From the NCBI RefSeq assembly GCF_000421765.1, contig NZ_ATXQ01000003.1:248001-312000 (forward strand): a stretch of 64,000 nucleotides of DNA, given 5' to 3'. This DNA is from Denitrificimonas caeni DSM 24390. GTDB taxonomy: Bacteria; Pseudomonadota; Gammaproteobacteria; Pseudomonadales; Pseudomonadaceae. The notes under the pieces are model-generated. The model ran no database searches, was not told the DNA's origin, and saw only the letters and a list, made by a program, of their open reading frames with translations. Below, in pieces: positions 50,105-58,593 of this stretch. How positions within the stretch are numbered: position 1 is the stretch's first letter; each line of letters begins with the position of its first letter. Both the position numbers and the translations under genes were made by a program.

Positions 50105-50767
50105 ATGCAACTGCTGCCTTGGGAGAAAATTGATACCGTTTTATTGGATATGGACGGTACTTTGCTCGACCTGCATTTTGATAATCATTTTTGGCTCGAT
50201 TACTTACCGCAGTGCTATGCCGAGAAAAACGGGCTGTCACGCGCAGCAGCCGATGCGTATTTACAGCCTTTATTTGCCTCTTACAGCGGTCAGCTGAATT
50301 GGTATTGCGTTGAGTTCTGGAGTAAAACGCTGGACCTACCGATCAAGCAAATGAAACGCGACACCGCGCATTTAATTGACCTACGCGCCAATGCCGATGA
50401 TTTTTTAGCCGCGCTCAAACAGGCTGGCAAACACACTGTATTAGTGACCAATGCGCATCGGGATTCACTGCATATTAAACTTGAAAAAGTACACTTAGAG
50501 CCACTGCTCGACATCATCGTCAGCTCGCATGATTACGGCTATCCCAAAGAAGATCAGCGTTTTTGGCACAGCCTCAGCCAGCAGATTGACTACCAGCCTG
50601 AGCGCAGTTTATTTATTGATGACAGCCTTCCAGTGCTGCGCAGCGCCCAGCGTTATGGTATTGGCCATCTGCGTGCAGTATTGCAACCGGACAGCCAAGG
50701 CCCAGATAAAAACGGTGAAGAGTTTATTGCTTCCACTGACCTACTCAGCTTAGTCAGCAATCTATAA
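50105..50767 (+). CDS. yrfG: GMP/IMP nucleotidase YrfG (HAD superfamily)
   Basis: Dephosphorylates purine nucleoside monophosphates in the cytoplasm. The 220-residue product is a HAD hydrolase with DMDGTLLDL at residues 16-24 (nucleophile Asp16), VTNAHRDSL near 118 and FIDDSLPVLRSA near 177. The PKED segment and length fit YrfG. Adjacent and divergent to nudE, a nucleotide-housekeeping neighbourhood. Confidence 0.93.
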   Translation: MQLLPWEKIDTVLLDMDGTLLDLHFDNHFWLDYLPQCYAEKNGLSRAAADAYLQPLFASYSGQLNWYCVEFWSKTLDLPIKQMKRDTAHLIDLRANADDFLAALKQAGKHTVLVTNAHRDSLHIKLEKVHLEPLLDIIVSSHDYGYPKEDQRFWHSLSQQIDYQPERSLFIDDSLPVLRSAQRYGIGHLRAVLQPDSQGPDKNGEEFIASTDLLSLVSNL

Positions 50768-50848
50768 CGGCAATAAGAGGCTCATTGACAGTCGACACTG
50801 CGCTCGCTACAACTATCAGCAAGCCATAACAATAAGAGAGCGCAGTCC

Positions 50849-51169
50849 ATGCAGCAGAATAGACCCAGCACCTTTACCAGCTTCGCAGAGTTTTATCCCT
50901 ATTACTTATCCGAACATAAAAACCACACCAGCCGCCGTTTACATTTTTGCGGCACCCTTGCTGTACTGAGCATTGCCGCTTGTGTTCTTTTCGGGGTCAT
51001 TAATGCATGGTGGTTATTGGCGCTACCGCTGTGTGGCTATGGTTTTGCCTGGCTCGGACACTTTGTCTTTGAAAAGAATCGCCCTGCCACCTTTCAGCAT
51101 CCGTTTTATAGCTTGGCAGGCGACTTTGTGATGTTTAAAGATATGTTAATCGGGCGTATTGCTTGGTAG
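50849..51169 (+). CDS. DUF962/Mpo1-like membrane protein
   Basis: A 106-residue protein with two membrane segments (about 33-50 and 52-70). Histidine-containing motifs HKNHTSRRLHFCGT near 23-36, WLGHFVFEKN near 70 and FQHPFYSLAGDFVMF near 84 are those of the Mpo1 family, whose yeast member is an Fe-dependent 2-hydroxy fatty acid dioxygenase. Bacterial function is not established. It stands alone. Confidence 0.82.
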   Translation: MQQNRPSTFTSFAEFYPYYLSEHKNHTSRRLHFCGTLAVLSIAACVLFGVINAWWLLALPLCGYGFAWLGHFVFEKNRPATFQHPFYSLAGDFVMFKDMLIGRIAW

Positions 51170-51203
51170 CCCTCGCGCCTGCATGAACCTCAAGCACAAC
51201 GCA

Positions 51204-51233
51204 GATGCTGCAGTTTTAGTAACAAGCAGCATC
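51204..51233. terminator. Hairpin between the Mpo1-like and RsiV-like genes
   Basis: GATGCTGC (51204-51211) and GCAGCATC (51226-51233) form a perfect 8-bp stem with a 14-nt loop in the convergent gap. A T-rich tail is missing. Confidence 0.4.
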
Positions 51234-51245
51234 GCTACAGTGCAA

Positions 51246-52052
51246 TTAGTTACCAAATAAATATTCGGGTTTAAGCAGCTCTTTGAGCTGCGCGTAATGC
51301 AGAGTTAAGCGCACTTCCCCTTCCGAATAGGGGCCCAATACATAAGGCGCATAACTGAAAGTCAAACCTTGCTCATTGAAGACAAAATTATCGGTTAGAA
51401 AAGTTTGCGCCTGCTCGGCGAGATCGTCACTCAACCAACTTTCTGCATATTCGGCGTAATTTTCGATATAGAGCTCACGTAACGCTTGCAGTAATTTGGC
51501 ATCAGCAAAGCGTTGCAAAATATCCGGCAACAGCAATTGCTTATGGGTATTTAAATCAAACAACGCATAGCTGGTGCTGTACATGCCATGCGCGCCACCG
51601 GAATAACCGTAGCTAAACTGCTTGAAACTAGCCAGATGATTGCGCTGGGCAATAAAACGGATGCTGTCACTATGGTCATAGCCAACAAAATAAGGCTCTG
51701 CAGCCTCACGCGCCTCCTTAATGTCAGCATAACTCTCAACCAACCAAGCATTGGCCTGCTGTTTAATGTCTTGTACCTGTGCTGACGTATTAACAGGCAA
51801 AGCCTCTGTCTCTGGGTTAGTGATGGCCAAACGCGCCAGCAAAGCTTGATCGAGCCAGTCTACGCCAGTGCTTTCTAAATCAATAAGGATCTCTGCGCAA
51901 TACTCTTGCTCATCCTCTTGTAGACACTTTTTCTGCGCCACAACTTCAAGTAGCTGCGGGACAATCAAGGGCGTTGCGGCGGCCACTGCTGAGCTTGCAT
52001 ACACTGAACTCAGCAGCAGGCTAGTCATTAAAAACTTCGGTACTCGTTGCAT
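51246..52052 (-). CDS. RsiV/DUF3298-like secreted protein
   Basis: A 268-residue exported protein with a signal peptide (about 1-25, cleavage near SAVAAA). YGYSGGAHGMYSTSYALFDLNT near residue 145-165 and the C-terminal FVFNEQGLTFSYAPYVLGPYSEG are hallmarks of the DUF3298 domain that follows DUF4163 in RsiV-type proteins. A role in sensing or binding lysozyme is known only for Bacillus RsiV; here there is no sigma factor nearby. It starts 2 bp after the YgjP-like gene, so the two are one transcript. Confidence 0.75.
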   Translation of the reverse strand: MQRVPKFLMTSLLLSSVYASSAVAAATPLIVPQLLEVVAQKKCLQEDEQEYCAEILIDLESTGVDWLDQALLARLAITNPETEALPVNTSAQVQDIKQQANAWLVESYADIKEAREAAEPYFVGYDHSDSIRFIAQRNHLASFKQFSYGYSGGAHGMYSTSYALFDLNTHKQLLLPDILQRFADAKLLQALRELYIENYAEYAESWLSDDLAEQAQTFLTDNFVFNEQGLTFSYAPYVLGPYSEGEVRLTLHYAQLKELLKPEYLFGN

Positions 52053-52054
52053 GG

Positions 52055-52582
52055 TTAAACGTCCTTGATCACAGATGGGTGAGCAGTTTTATTCTGCGTA
52101 TCGCGCCAGGTCAGGTAGATACGTAAATCGAATTCGTATTGATGATAATCCGGCAGCATATGCTGACACAGCTGATAAAAGGCTTTGTTATGGTCTTTTT
52201 CTCGTAGGTGTGCCAACTCATGCACCACAATCATCTGCAAAAACTCTGGCGGCGTATCGCGAAACAATGAGGCAATACGAATTTCTTTTTTCGCCGTGAG
52301 CTTATTGCCTTGCACCCTTGAGACCGCAGTATGCAGCCCCAAAGCATGCCGCAGTACATCCAACTTACTGTCGTACAACACTTTATCGATGTTGGGAGAA
52401 TTGCGCAGGTATTGCTGTTTGAGTTCCGTGGTGAACTGATACAACGCCTTATCACTTTGCACTCTATGGCGCTCGGGATAACGCTGCTGCAAATAAGCAC
52501 CGAGCTTATCCTGCGCCAACATGCTGCGTACTTGCGCCTGCAATTCTGGCGCATAGGCGGCTAAGTATTTGAGCTCAGACAT
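52055..52582 (-). CDS. YgjP-like M48-type metallopeptidase
   Basis: A 175-residue protein with the zinc motif HELAHLREKDHNKAF (HExxH near residue 120), as in the YgjP/DUF45 family of predicted peptidases. ATG 52582 gives the expected length; an in-frame GTG two codons upstream sits closer to AGAGGA and may be used instead. The long frame to 52675 would overlap the divergent LysR gene and is rejected. No signal peptide, so it should be cytoplasmic. Substrate unknown. Confidence 0.83.
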   Translation of the reverse strand: MSELKYLAAYAPELQAQVRSMLAQDKLGAYLQQRYPERHRVQSDKALYQFTTELKQQYLRNSPNIDKVLYDSKLDVLRHALGLHTAVSRVQGNKLTAKKEIRIASLFRDTPPEFLQMIVVHELAHLREKDHNKAFYQLCQHMLPDYHQYEFDLRIYLTWRDTQNKTAHPSVIKDV

Positions 52583-52655
52583 TGCCACTCTATTCCTCTC
52601 AACAACATGAATAAAAAACGCTAGACTCACGCAAACACTGAATAATGGCCCGCTT

Positions 52656-53564
52656 ATGAAAGCCCCACGTATCACTTTAGATCAATGGAAAATCTTACAA
52701 GCTGTGATTGATCATGGTGGCTACGCACAAGCGGCACAAGCGCTGCACTGCTCACAATCGTCGGTCAGCTATAACATTGCGCGCATGCAAGAGCAGTTAG
52801 CCATGCCATTATTACGCATTGAAGGGCGTAAAGCTGTATTAACTGCAACCGGTGAAATTCTATTAAGGCGCTCACGGCAATTAACGGCCGATGCGTCGCA
52901 ATTGGAAGCGTTAGCTCAGCACATCCAAGAAGGCTGGGAAGCCGAAGTGCGTTTAGTGGTGGATGTGGCCTATCCCAGTCAAAAAATCGTGCAAGCACTG
53001 CAAGCCTTTAAACCGCTGAGCCATGGTTGCCGCGTGTTGTTACGCGAAGAAGTGTTATCCGGCGCCGAGGAATTACTGCGTGACGGGGTGGCTGATATTG
53101 CAATTAGTGGTGTGGATATTACCGGTTATTTACCGATTGAACTGGGTACCATTACCTTTATTGCCGTAGCACATCAGCAGCACCCACTGCATCAATTACA
53201 GCGCACACTGACAGCTCACGATCTGCGTGCACACATGCAAGTGGTGGTACGTGATTCAGGCAAGCGTCAACCACGTGACGTCGGCTGGCTGGGTGCCGAG
53301 CAACGCTGGACAGTCGCCAGTTTAGCCACTTCTGCTGAGTTTATTCGCGCGGGCTTAGGTTTTGCTTGGTTGCCCGAGCATATGGTCAGCGCTGATTTAA
53401 GCAGCGGCTTACTAAAACAGCTGCCTTTGCAAACCAGCGCGGTACGTCATCAGCCGTTTTATCTGTATAGCCATAAAGATAAGCCGCTCGGGAAAGCGGC
53501 GCAAATCTTAGTGGACTGTATTCGCGCCAGCGCGCTACCTGTACAGGGTAGCGTCACTGACTAA
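52656..53564 (+). CDS. LysR-family transcriptional regulator
   Basis: A 302-residue regulator. The N-terminal winged helix (about 5-65) contains GYAQAAQALHCSQSSVSYNIARMQEQL, quoted in outline, with the typical A-A-LH-SQ-S-S pattern. The C-terminal co-inducer domain (about 90-295) has VVDVAYPSQKIVQAL and GLGFAWLPEHM. It is divergent from the peptidase gene with a 73-bp gap and convergent with yceI. The effector and targets are unknown. Confidence 0.88.
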   Translation: MKAPRITLDQWKILQAVIDHGGYAQAAQALHCSQSSVSYNIARMQEQLAMPLLRIEGRKAVLTATGEILLRRSRQLTADASQLEALAQHIQEGWEAEVRLVVDVAYPSQKIVQALQAFKPLSHGCRVLLREEVLSGAEELLRDGVADIAISGVDITGYLPIELGTITFIAVAHQQHPLHQLQRTLTAHDLRAHMQVVVRDSGKRQPRDVGWLGAEQRWTVASLATSAEFIRAGLGFAWLPEHMVSADLSSGLLKQLPLQTSAVRHQPFYLYSHKDKPLGKAAQILVDCIRASALPVQGSVTD

Positions 53565-53571
53565 CAAGGTA

Positions 53572-54147
53572 TTACTTACGCACGCCTTCAACCGCTAAGG
53601 TCAACTCAACACTTTCTGACGCTGGGCCTAAGTTGGCTTTAATGCCGAAATCAGATAATTGCAGGGTTGTGGTGCCTTCAAAGCCAGCACGGTAGCCACC
53701 CCACGGATCATCACCCTCACCAATAAAGTAGGCAGCGATGATTACTTCTTTAGTGACGCCATTGAGGGTTAAATCACCGACAATATCAGCTGTACCTTCA
53801 CCGGTGCTGACCACTTTAGTGGAGGCAAATGTGGCTTTTGGATGCTTGCTGGTGTTTAAAAAATCAGCGCTGCGCAAATGCTTATCACGCTCAGCATGGT
53901 TACTGTCGAGGCTGGCAGTACGCAAGGTCACATTGACTTTGCTGGCTTCTGGTTGTGCTGCGTCATAGCTGAAAGTGCCATCAAAATCTTTAAAGGTGCC
54001 GTATAACCAGCTGTAACCTAAGTGGCTGATTTTAAAGTTAACAAATGCGTGCTGGCCTTCTTGGTCAATCACATAATCTGCTGCAGATACTGCACCACTG
54101 GCTAATACTGAACCTAATAGCAACGCTGCAAACGTTTTCTTAAACAT
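53572..54147 (-). CDS. YceI-family periplasmic protein
   Basis: A 191-residue secreted lipocalin-like protein with a signal peptide (about 1-22). [33 protein letters not shown], seen in outline near 25-57, and the [29 protein letters not shown] region are the YceI signature. Members bind isoprenoid quinones or other amphiphiles. It follows the cytochrome b561 gene by 41 bp on the same strand, a common pairing that points to quinone-linked periplasmic redox function. Confidence 0.93.
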   Translation of the reverse strand: MFKKTFAALLLGSVLASGAVSAADYVIDQEGQHAFVNFKISHLGYSWLYGTFKDFDGTFSYDAAQPEASKVNVTLRTASLDSNHAERDKHLRSADFLNTSKHPKATFASTKVVSTGEGTADIVGDLTLNGVTKEVIIAAYFIGEGDDPWGGYRAGFEGTTTLQLSDFGIKANLGPASESVELTLAVEGVRK

Positions 54148-54188
54148 GTTTTTACCTCTAATTAATTAAAAGAATCTAAGTCGTAAAA

Positions 54189-54743
54189 TTATTTCGGCCC
54201 ACAACCCAGCATGCGCTTGAGTGTTGAATCACGATCAATGAAGTGATGCTTCAAAGCTGCTAAACCATGCAATCCAGCAAACACTACTAAGCCCCAGGCC
54301 ACATAGAAATGCACCGCCCCAGCCAGATCCGCCTGATCGGGCAAACCGGTAATAAAAGCCGGAATTTCAAACAGTTCAAAAACACTTACGCCACGACCTT
54401 TCGCAGTAGAAATCAGATAGCCTGAAATCATCACCAGAAAAATACCTAGATACAGCAGGCCATGGCCTAAGCTGCTCAACATCCGCACTGTTGCCGAATG
54501 ACTACTGATTGGCGCAGGCTTGGCTGTTAAAAAACGCCACAGTACGCGTAACAACATCACTGCAAACAGCACGATGCCAACACTTTTATGCAGCGAAGGT
54601 GCCGTGCGATACCATTCACTGTAATAGGTTAGATCAGTCATCCATAGACCCAAGCCAAACAAAGAAAATACGGCCAGCGCGACTAACCAATGTATGACTA
54701 CACTCACTAAACCATAGCGATTTGAAGAATTAAGCAACTGCAT
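54189..54743 (-). CDS. Cytochrome b561-family membrane protein
   Basis: A 184-residue di-haem b-type cytochrome with four membrane segments. Candidate haem ligands are His18 in VVIHWLVAL, His51 in SLHKSVGIVLF, the His of SSLGHGLLYLG near 93 and one in GLHGLAALKHHF near 160. It should move electrons between quinol and a periplasmic partner. yceI follows on the same strand. A CTGAT-N4-ATCAA palindrome lies 72-85 bp upstream, a possible ANR/FNR site. Confidence 0.92.
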   Translation of the reverse strand: MQLLNSSNRYGLVSVVIHWLVALAVFSLFGLGLWMTDLTYYSEWYRTAPSLHKSVGIVLFAVMLLRVLWRFLTAKPAPISSHSATVRMLSSLGHGLLYLGIFLVMISGYLISTAKGRGVSVFELFEIPAFITGLPDQADLAGAVHFYVAWGLVVFAGLHGLAALKHHFIDRDSTLKRMLGCGPK

Positions 54744-54814
54744 ACGAGCTCTCTTATGTTGTTGATGGTGACTATTGTAGCCACATTAATATTGATAAAA
54801 AGCGCTAATTACTG

Positions 54815-54828
54815 CTGATACCTATCAA
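54815..54828. promoter_or_regulatory. Candidate FNR/ANR box upstream of cytochrome b561
   Basis: CTGATACCTATCAA matches TTGAT-N4-ATCAA with one mismatch. Its centre is about 78 bp before the cytochrome b561 start. If the site acts at -41.5, transcription would begin near 54780. No strong -10 was found at the expected place. Confidence 0.4.
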
Positions 54829-55023
54829 CTTTTTAGATGCTTTTATATTTATCGTGCGAATCATCGCTCATAACTTATAAAAATGTCTGCGCACAACTAA
54901 GACTCATACCCCTGTTAAAGCTTGTTTAACCAAAAGCACTGTACCGGCTTGTAGTCGCTCCACTCTTCAATAATTTAAAACAACAGAGCAGTAAACAGGC
55001 TTTTATGCTAATTAGGTGGCTGT

Positions 55024-55143
55024 ATGGAACTTAAACGCCTATGCTCCAATCAAACATTACAAACTGCAGAAGAACGGGAGGTAATCATGGTAGCGGCTTT
55101 AGTAGTCATCATCCTAGTTATAGTGATAATCAAAATAATCTAA
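55024..55143 (+). CDS. Small hydrophobic membrane peptide (39 or 18 residues)
   Basis: An uncatalogued short frame. ATG 55024 (AGG seven bases upstream) gives 39 residues; the in-frame ATG 55087 has a perfect GGAGGT four bases upstream and gives only MVAALVVIILVIVIIKII. The hydrophobic part is 17 residues long, enough to span a membrane, with a lysine near its C-terminus; the longer form adds a polar, charged N-terminus with one Cys. It lies 168 bp before an ABC exporter pair in the same direction. It could be an exporter accessory subunit or a membrane-active peptide like the Ibs type I toxins (18-19 residues, hydrophobic). I know of no homologue. Translation is well supported; function is not. 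Confidence 0.45.
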   Translation: MELKRLCSNQTLQTAEEREVIMVAALVVIILVIVIIKII

Positions 55144-55311
55144 TGAGCAAAGTCGCATGCACCGCTGGTTCGCCAGCCTGCATGTCGCTCTATCAACATT
55201 TGTTCAGCTGTTTAGATATAGCTTCACGGCCACACCTGCTAGATATTTCACTGCAGACTCTTTACTCTGAATCTAATACTCATCCCAGATTTCCAGATAG
55301 AACCTTAATCT

Positions 55312-55992
55312 ATGCAACTGCAAGTCAACAATCTGACCAAGATCTATGGCCAGAACAGAGGCCTGACGCCAACCAGCTTTGCAGTAGAAAAAGGCGAACT
55401 GATAGCCATTGTCGGCCATAATGGCGCAGGTAAATCGACACTGCTAAAAATGCTTGCCAACTGGATCGTCCCAGACAGTGGCGACGTCAGCATCGATGGC
55501 ATTGATCTGAAGAATAGAGCCGCAGCGGTCAGGAAAATTGGTTTTATCCCAGAAGATCCCAATCTGTTTGATTTTTTCTCAGTCGAATACAATCTCAAAT
55601 TATTCGCTAAGCTCGCGCAGACACCACTACTGCGCGTGGAAGATATTTTAACCGAGCTCAATCTGCTGTCCTTTCGCAAAGCAAAAGTGCAAACGCTCTC
55701 CAAAGGCTTAAAGCAACGCGTCAGCATCGGCCGTACATTGCTCGCCAGTCCTTCAGTGTTACTGCTAGATGAGCCGACCTCAGGACTGGATTTCGAGACC
55801 ACTCGAGAAATCTATCGACTGCTCAATACGATGCACGCTGCCGGAAAAACCATCCTCTTCACCTCGCACCGCCCCGAAGAAATCAAGAACCTTGCAACGC
55901 GTATTATGGTTTTGCATAAAGGCCAAGTGATCTTCGACGGATTGCCAGAAGAATATTTCCAATCTGACATTCATGCTGAGCTGTACGCGTAA
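55312..55992 (+). CDS. ABC exporter ATP-binding protein
   Basis: A 226-residue ATPase that powers the membrane partner encoded next. Walker A is GHNGAGKST near 34-42, the signature is LSKGLKQR near 129 (in place of LSGGQ, usual in ABC-2 exporters), Walker B with catalytic Glu is VLLLDEPTSGLD near 149 and the switch His is in TSHRPEE near 183. The ATG has no clear ribosome site, so translation may depend on upstream reading. It shares one base with the permease gene (TAATG). The exported substrate is unknown. Confidence 0.92.
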   Translation: MQLQVNNLTKIYGQNRGLTPTSFAVEKGELIAIVGHNGAGKSTLLKMLANWIVPDSGDVSIDGIDLKNRAAAVRKIGFIPEDPNLFDFFSVEYNLKLFAKLAQTPLLRVEDILTELNLLSFRKAKVQTLSKGLKQRVSIGRTLLASPSVLLLDEPTSGLDFETTREIYRLLNTMHAAGKTILFTSHRPEEIKNLATRIMVLHKGQVIFDGLPEEYFQSDIHAELYA

Positions 55993-57017
55993 TGAAAAAT
56001 ACTCTAGTCCTCACCCTTAACGATCTGGCGATCGCAGTAAAGAACAAGACCCTGGTGCTGGTGCTGTTTATTCCTATCTTTGTTTTTATCGCGCTAAATC
56101 TCGTCGACAAAGCTGACGTAGAAGCCAACATCATTAAGATCGGTATGCTGCAAGATCAAACCTATCCAGCAGAGATGGCGCAGAGCATTGAGGCTGCCGA
56201 TCAAGTGTTTGCGGTCACCTGGCTAGCAAATCAAGAACAGGCTTTGCGCCTACTCAAAGACCACAAAATCGATGGCATCGTGACCAGTAACGAGGATCAG
56301 CCCAATAGCTTAGCCTTGCTGGTTCTAAAAAAAGAATCGCTGCACACCATTGCTATCGTGCAAAGCTTTTCTGCCTTACAGAAAGCCGTTGAGGGCCATC
56401 CTCCAAGTTGGGTTTCACAGATCAGCTCCCTGCAACACAGCAGCATGCAACGCGAAACACTACCCACTTGGATCTTAATGGTCATTTTGCTGGTTGGTTT
56501 TATCATTTTGCCAGCGCAAATCGCTGAAGAAAAAGAAAAGAAGCTGCTGCTTGGCTTACTGCAAACCCCCATCCATGAGGCGCAATGGCTCGCAGCAAAA
56601 CTGATCACGGGAATGGCGTTAGCGGTCACTGCCACGCTACTTCTGCACCTATTAAGCAATGTCTGGCCGCAGCATATTTTTAGCTATCTCGCTTTTATCT
56701 TAGTGGGTAGCTTTTGCTTTAGCGCGTATGGCGTATTTCTCGGCTTTCTGTGCCGTAATCAGGCCAGCGCGCGCACCCTTGGTGTCATCGTATATTTGCC
56801 ACACTTGCTACCCTCAGCCATGGCCGATGTATCACAAAAACTGACTGCAGTTGCGCCATTACTCCCCTCCTTCCAATTATTCGAGCCTTTGCAATCGATA
56901 CTGTTGGAAGATGGCAGTATGGCGAGCAGATCCTTTGCTCTGATCTATTTGTTGCTGTTAGGCGTGGTAATGTTTTATCTGGCTTACCGGCTGATGAAAC
57001 GACGCTGGTTAATGTGA
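55992..57017 (+). CDS. ABC-2-type exporter permease (NatB-like)
   Basis: A 341-residue membrane protein. One segment near 17-35 is followed by a large external domain (about 40-155) and five more segments (about 158-335), the standard ABC-2 layout. The cytoplasmic coupling segment AEEKEKKLLLGLLQTPIHE follows the second helix. Similar permeases export Na+, peptides, lipids or drugs. Coupled to the ATPase gene by TAATG. With the small hydrophobic peptide this forms a compact three-gene cluster. Confidence 0.88.
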   Translation: MKNTLVLTLNDLAIAVKNKTLVLVLFIPIFVFIALNLVDKADVEANIIKIGMLQDQTYPAEMAQSIEAADQVFAVTWLANQEQALRLLKDHKIDGIVTSNEDQPNSLALLVLKKESLHTIAIVQSFSALQKAVEGHPPSWVSQISSLQHSSMQRETLPTWILMVILLVGFIILPAQIAEEKEKKLLLGLLQTPIHEAQWLAAKLITGMALAVTATLLLHLLSNVWPQHIFSYLAFILVGSFCFSAYGVFLGFLCRNQASARTLGVIVYLPHLLPSAMADVSQKLTAVAPLLPSFQLFEPLQSILLEDGSMASRSFALIYLLLLGVVMFYLAYRLMKRRWLM

Positions 57018-57069
57018 TTGACTTTGTGCACAAACAATCACTGCCCGAGACTTTGCTCGCTTAGATTGC

Positions 57070-57789
57070 TTAGCGACAACACTCAGACTCAATGGCCGTG
57101 AGTTCTTCTTCTGTCAACGATCGACTCTGTCCCAGCTGCAAACCCTCTAAGCGCAGCGGCCCAACGCTAGCGCGATGCAGCGCCAATACTTCGTTTTGGA
57201 AAAACCCAAACATACGCTTTACTTGATGATACTTGCCTTCCGTCAGGGTCAATCTAGCGTTGTAAGTCGAAAGTATTTCTAAGCAGGCTGGTTGGGTGGT
57301 GATGTCTTCATAGGCAAAATAAATGCCCTGACGAAACACCTCAACATACTCAGCCGTAACGGGTTGCGCCAGCCTCACTTCATAGGTTTTAGTGAGCTTA
57401 CTCTCAGGCAAACTGATTTTGCGTGACCATGCACCATCGTTGCTCAGTAACAATAGGCCCGTGGTGTTTAAATCAAGACGACCGACAATGTGCAGTTGGT
57501 GTTTCTGCGGATGCTCCAGCAAGTCAAGCACAGTGATGTGCTGCAGATCTTTGGTGGCACTGACCACACCCTTGGGCTTATTGAGGATCAGATACAACGC
57601 TTGTTTGTCTTGCAAACATTGCCCATCCAACAGCACATGGCTGAACTGAGTGATTTTTTGTTGAATCGAATGCGCTGGCTGCCCATCAACAACAATGCGT
57701 TTTTGCGCAATTAATAACCGTGCGTCAGCCGCCTTAAAAAGGCTGTTCTGGCTAACAAAACGATCAAGTCGACAGGTTGTGGATTTCAT
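57070..57789 (-). CDS. rsuA: 16S rRNA pseudouridine synthase, RsuA family
   Basis: A 239-residue pseudouridine synthase. ATG 57789 is taken; TTG one codon upstream is less likely. An N-terminal S4 RNA-binding domain (about 5-58) precedes the catalytic domain with ILNKPKGVVSAT near 68 and the active-site GRLDLNTTGLLLLSNDG near 101 (Asp104). TLTEGKYHQVKRMFG near 185 is the RsuA-family segment. The expected target is U516 of 16S rRNA. Two other minus-strand genes lie upstream. Confidence 0.9.
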   Translation of the reverse strand: MKSTTCRLDRFVSQNSLFKAADARLLIAQKRIVVDGQPAHSIQQKITQFSHVLLDGQCLQDKQALYLILNKPKGVVSATKDLQHITVLDLLEHPQKHQLHIVGRLDLNTTGLLLLSNDGAWSRKISLPESKLTKTYEVRLAQPVTAEYVEVFRQGIYFAYEDITTQPACLEILSTYNARLTLTEGKYHQVKRMFGFFQNEVLALHRASVGPLRLEGLQLGQSRSLTEEELTAIESECCR

Positions 57790-57867
57790 CAAAAACTCTA
57801 ATCAATCGAGATCATCGGGTTTACCCAGACATAAAGCCTGGTCATCCACCGATAGACATTGAGCGGG

Positions 57868-58581
57868 TTAAAAAGGACACGGACACCGCCCATGCATGCG
57901 CTCACCCGTGCGTGGATGCTGAAAATATAAATCACTGGCATGCAGTAGCAAACGCTCAGCCAACTGCTCACTTTGCTCGCTGCTATACAGATCACAACCC
58001 AAAATTGGATGACCCATTGCCAAGCTATGAATACGCAACTGATGGGTACGTCCAGTCAGCGGCGTAAAGCGCACTAAGCTGCGCTGTGGCTGCTCTAAAC
58101 GCTGCAAGACATTGTACTCACTGACTGATGCTTTGCCGCTACTCTGACAAATCTTTACGCGCGGAAAAAGATTTTTATCTTTAGCAATGGCGGCAGTAAT
58201 CTGCCCTTGATCATCACTTAGCCAGCCTTCTAACATCGCTAAATAATGCTTTTGGATGCTGCCTGCCTGAAACTGTTTATTCAGATGCTGTGCAGCCTCG
58301 GCATGCAGCCCCACCACCATAATGCCGGATGTACCAAAATCTAATCGATGCGGCAGTTTTGCCTGTGCAAATGCAGGACTAACACCGTCCTGACCCTGCA
58401 GCAAACGATAATGCACAGAGTCCAAATTAAGCGGGTTTTTACCCGATAAGCTGAGCAAACCACTGGGCTTATTGATCAATAAAATATCGTCATCTTGATA
58501 GAGAATACTGACAACATCAGAGCACAGCGGCGCCACAAAATCGTCAACAATGGTTGGCACAGAGACAGCGTCGCGGCTCAT
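57868..58581 (-). CDS. RluA-family pseudouridine synthase
   Basis: A 237-residue catalytic domain without an S4 domain. ILLINKPSGLLSLSG near 33, active-site PHRLDFGTSGIMVVG near 77 and PLTGRTHQLRIHSLAMGHPILGCDLY near 180, seen in parts, identify the family. Absence of S4 resembles RluA itself, which modifies 23S rRNA U746 and tRNA U32, but the exact target cannot be assigned by eye. AAGGAG precedes the ATG; the DUF748 gene is 12 bp upstream. Confidence 0.88.
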   Translation of the reverse strand: MSRDAVSVPTIVDDFVAPLCSDVVSILYQDDDILLINKPSGLLSLSGKNPLNLDSVHYRLLQGQDGVSPAFAQAKLPHRLDFGTSGIMVVGLHAEAAQHLNKQFQAGSIQKHYLAMLEGWLSDDQGQITAAIAKDKNLFPRVKICQSSGKASVSEYNVLQRLEQPQRSLVRFTPLTGRTHQLRIHSLAMGHPILGCDLYSSEQSEQLAERLLLHASDLYFQHPRTGERMHGRCPCPF

Positions 58582-58593
58582 AAAACTCCTTCC

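Larger units (their letters stand above)
54744..55311. other. 568-bp region between cytochrome b561 and the ABC exporter
   Basis: It contains the candidate ANR box (54815-54828) for the leftward gene and a small hydrophobic-peptide gene (55024-55143) for the rightward direction. Beyond that, a frame from ATG 55143 to 55421 overlaps the peptide stop (TAATG) and the start of the ABC gene; I do not call it. The DNA is AT-rich up to about 55000. I cannot firmly place the promoter of the ABC genes, though TATGCT at about 55005 could be a -10. Confidence 0.5.

Noticed and set aside
52583-52675. Hydrophobic N-terminal extension of the YgjP-like gene
   Set aside because: It would overlap the divergent LysR gene and lacks a ribosome site; family members start near 52582.
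55041-55142. Upstream part of the frame ending at 55421
   Set aside because: It has no ribosome site at 55041 and is out of frame with the better supported peptide gene; only the part from 55143 is kept as a finding.
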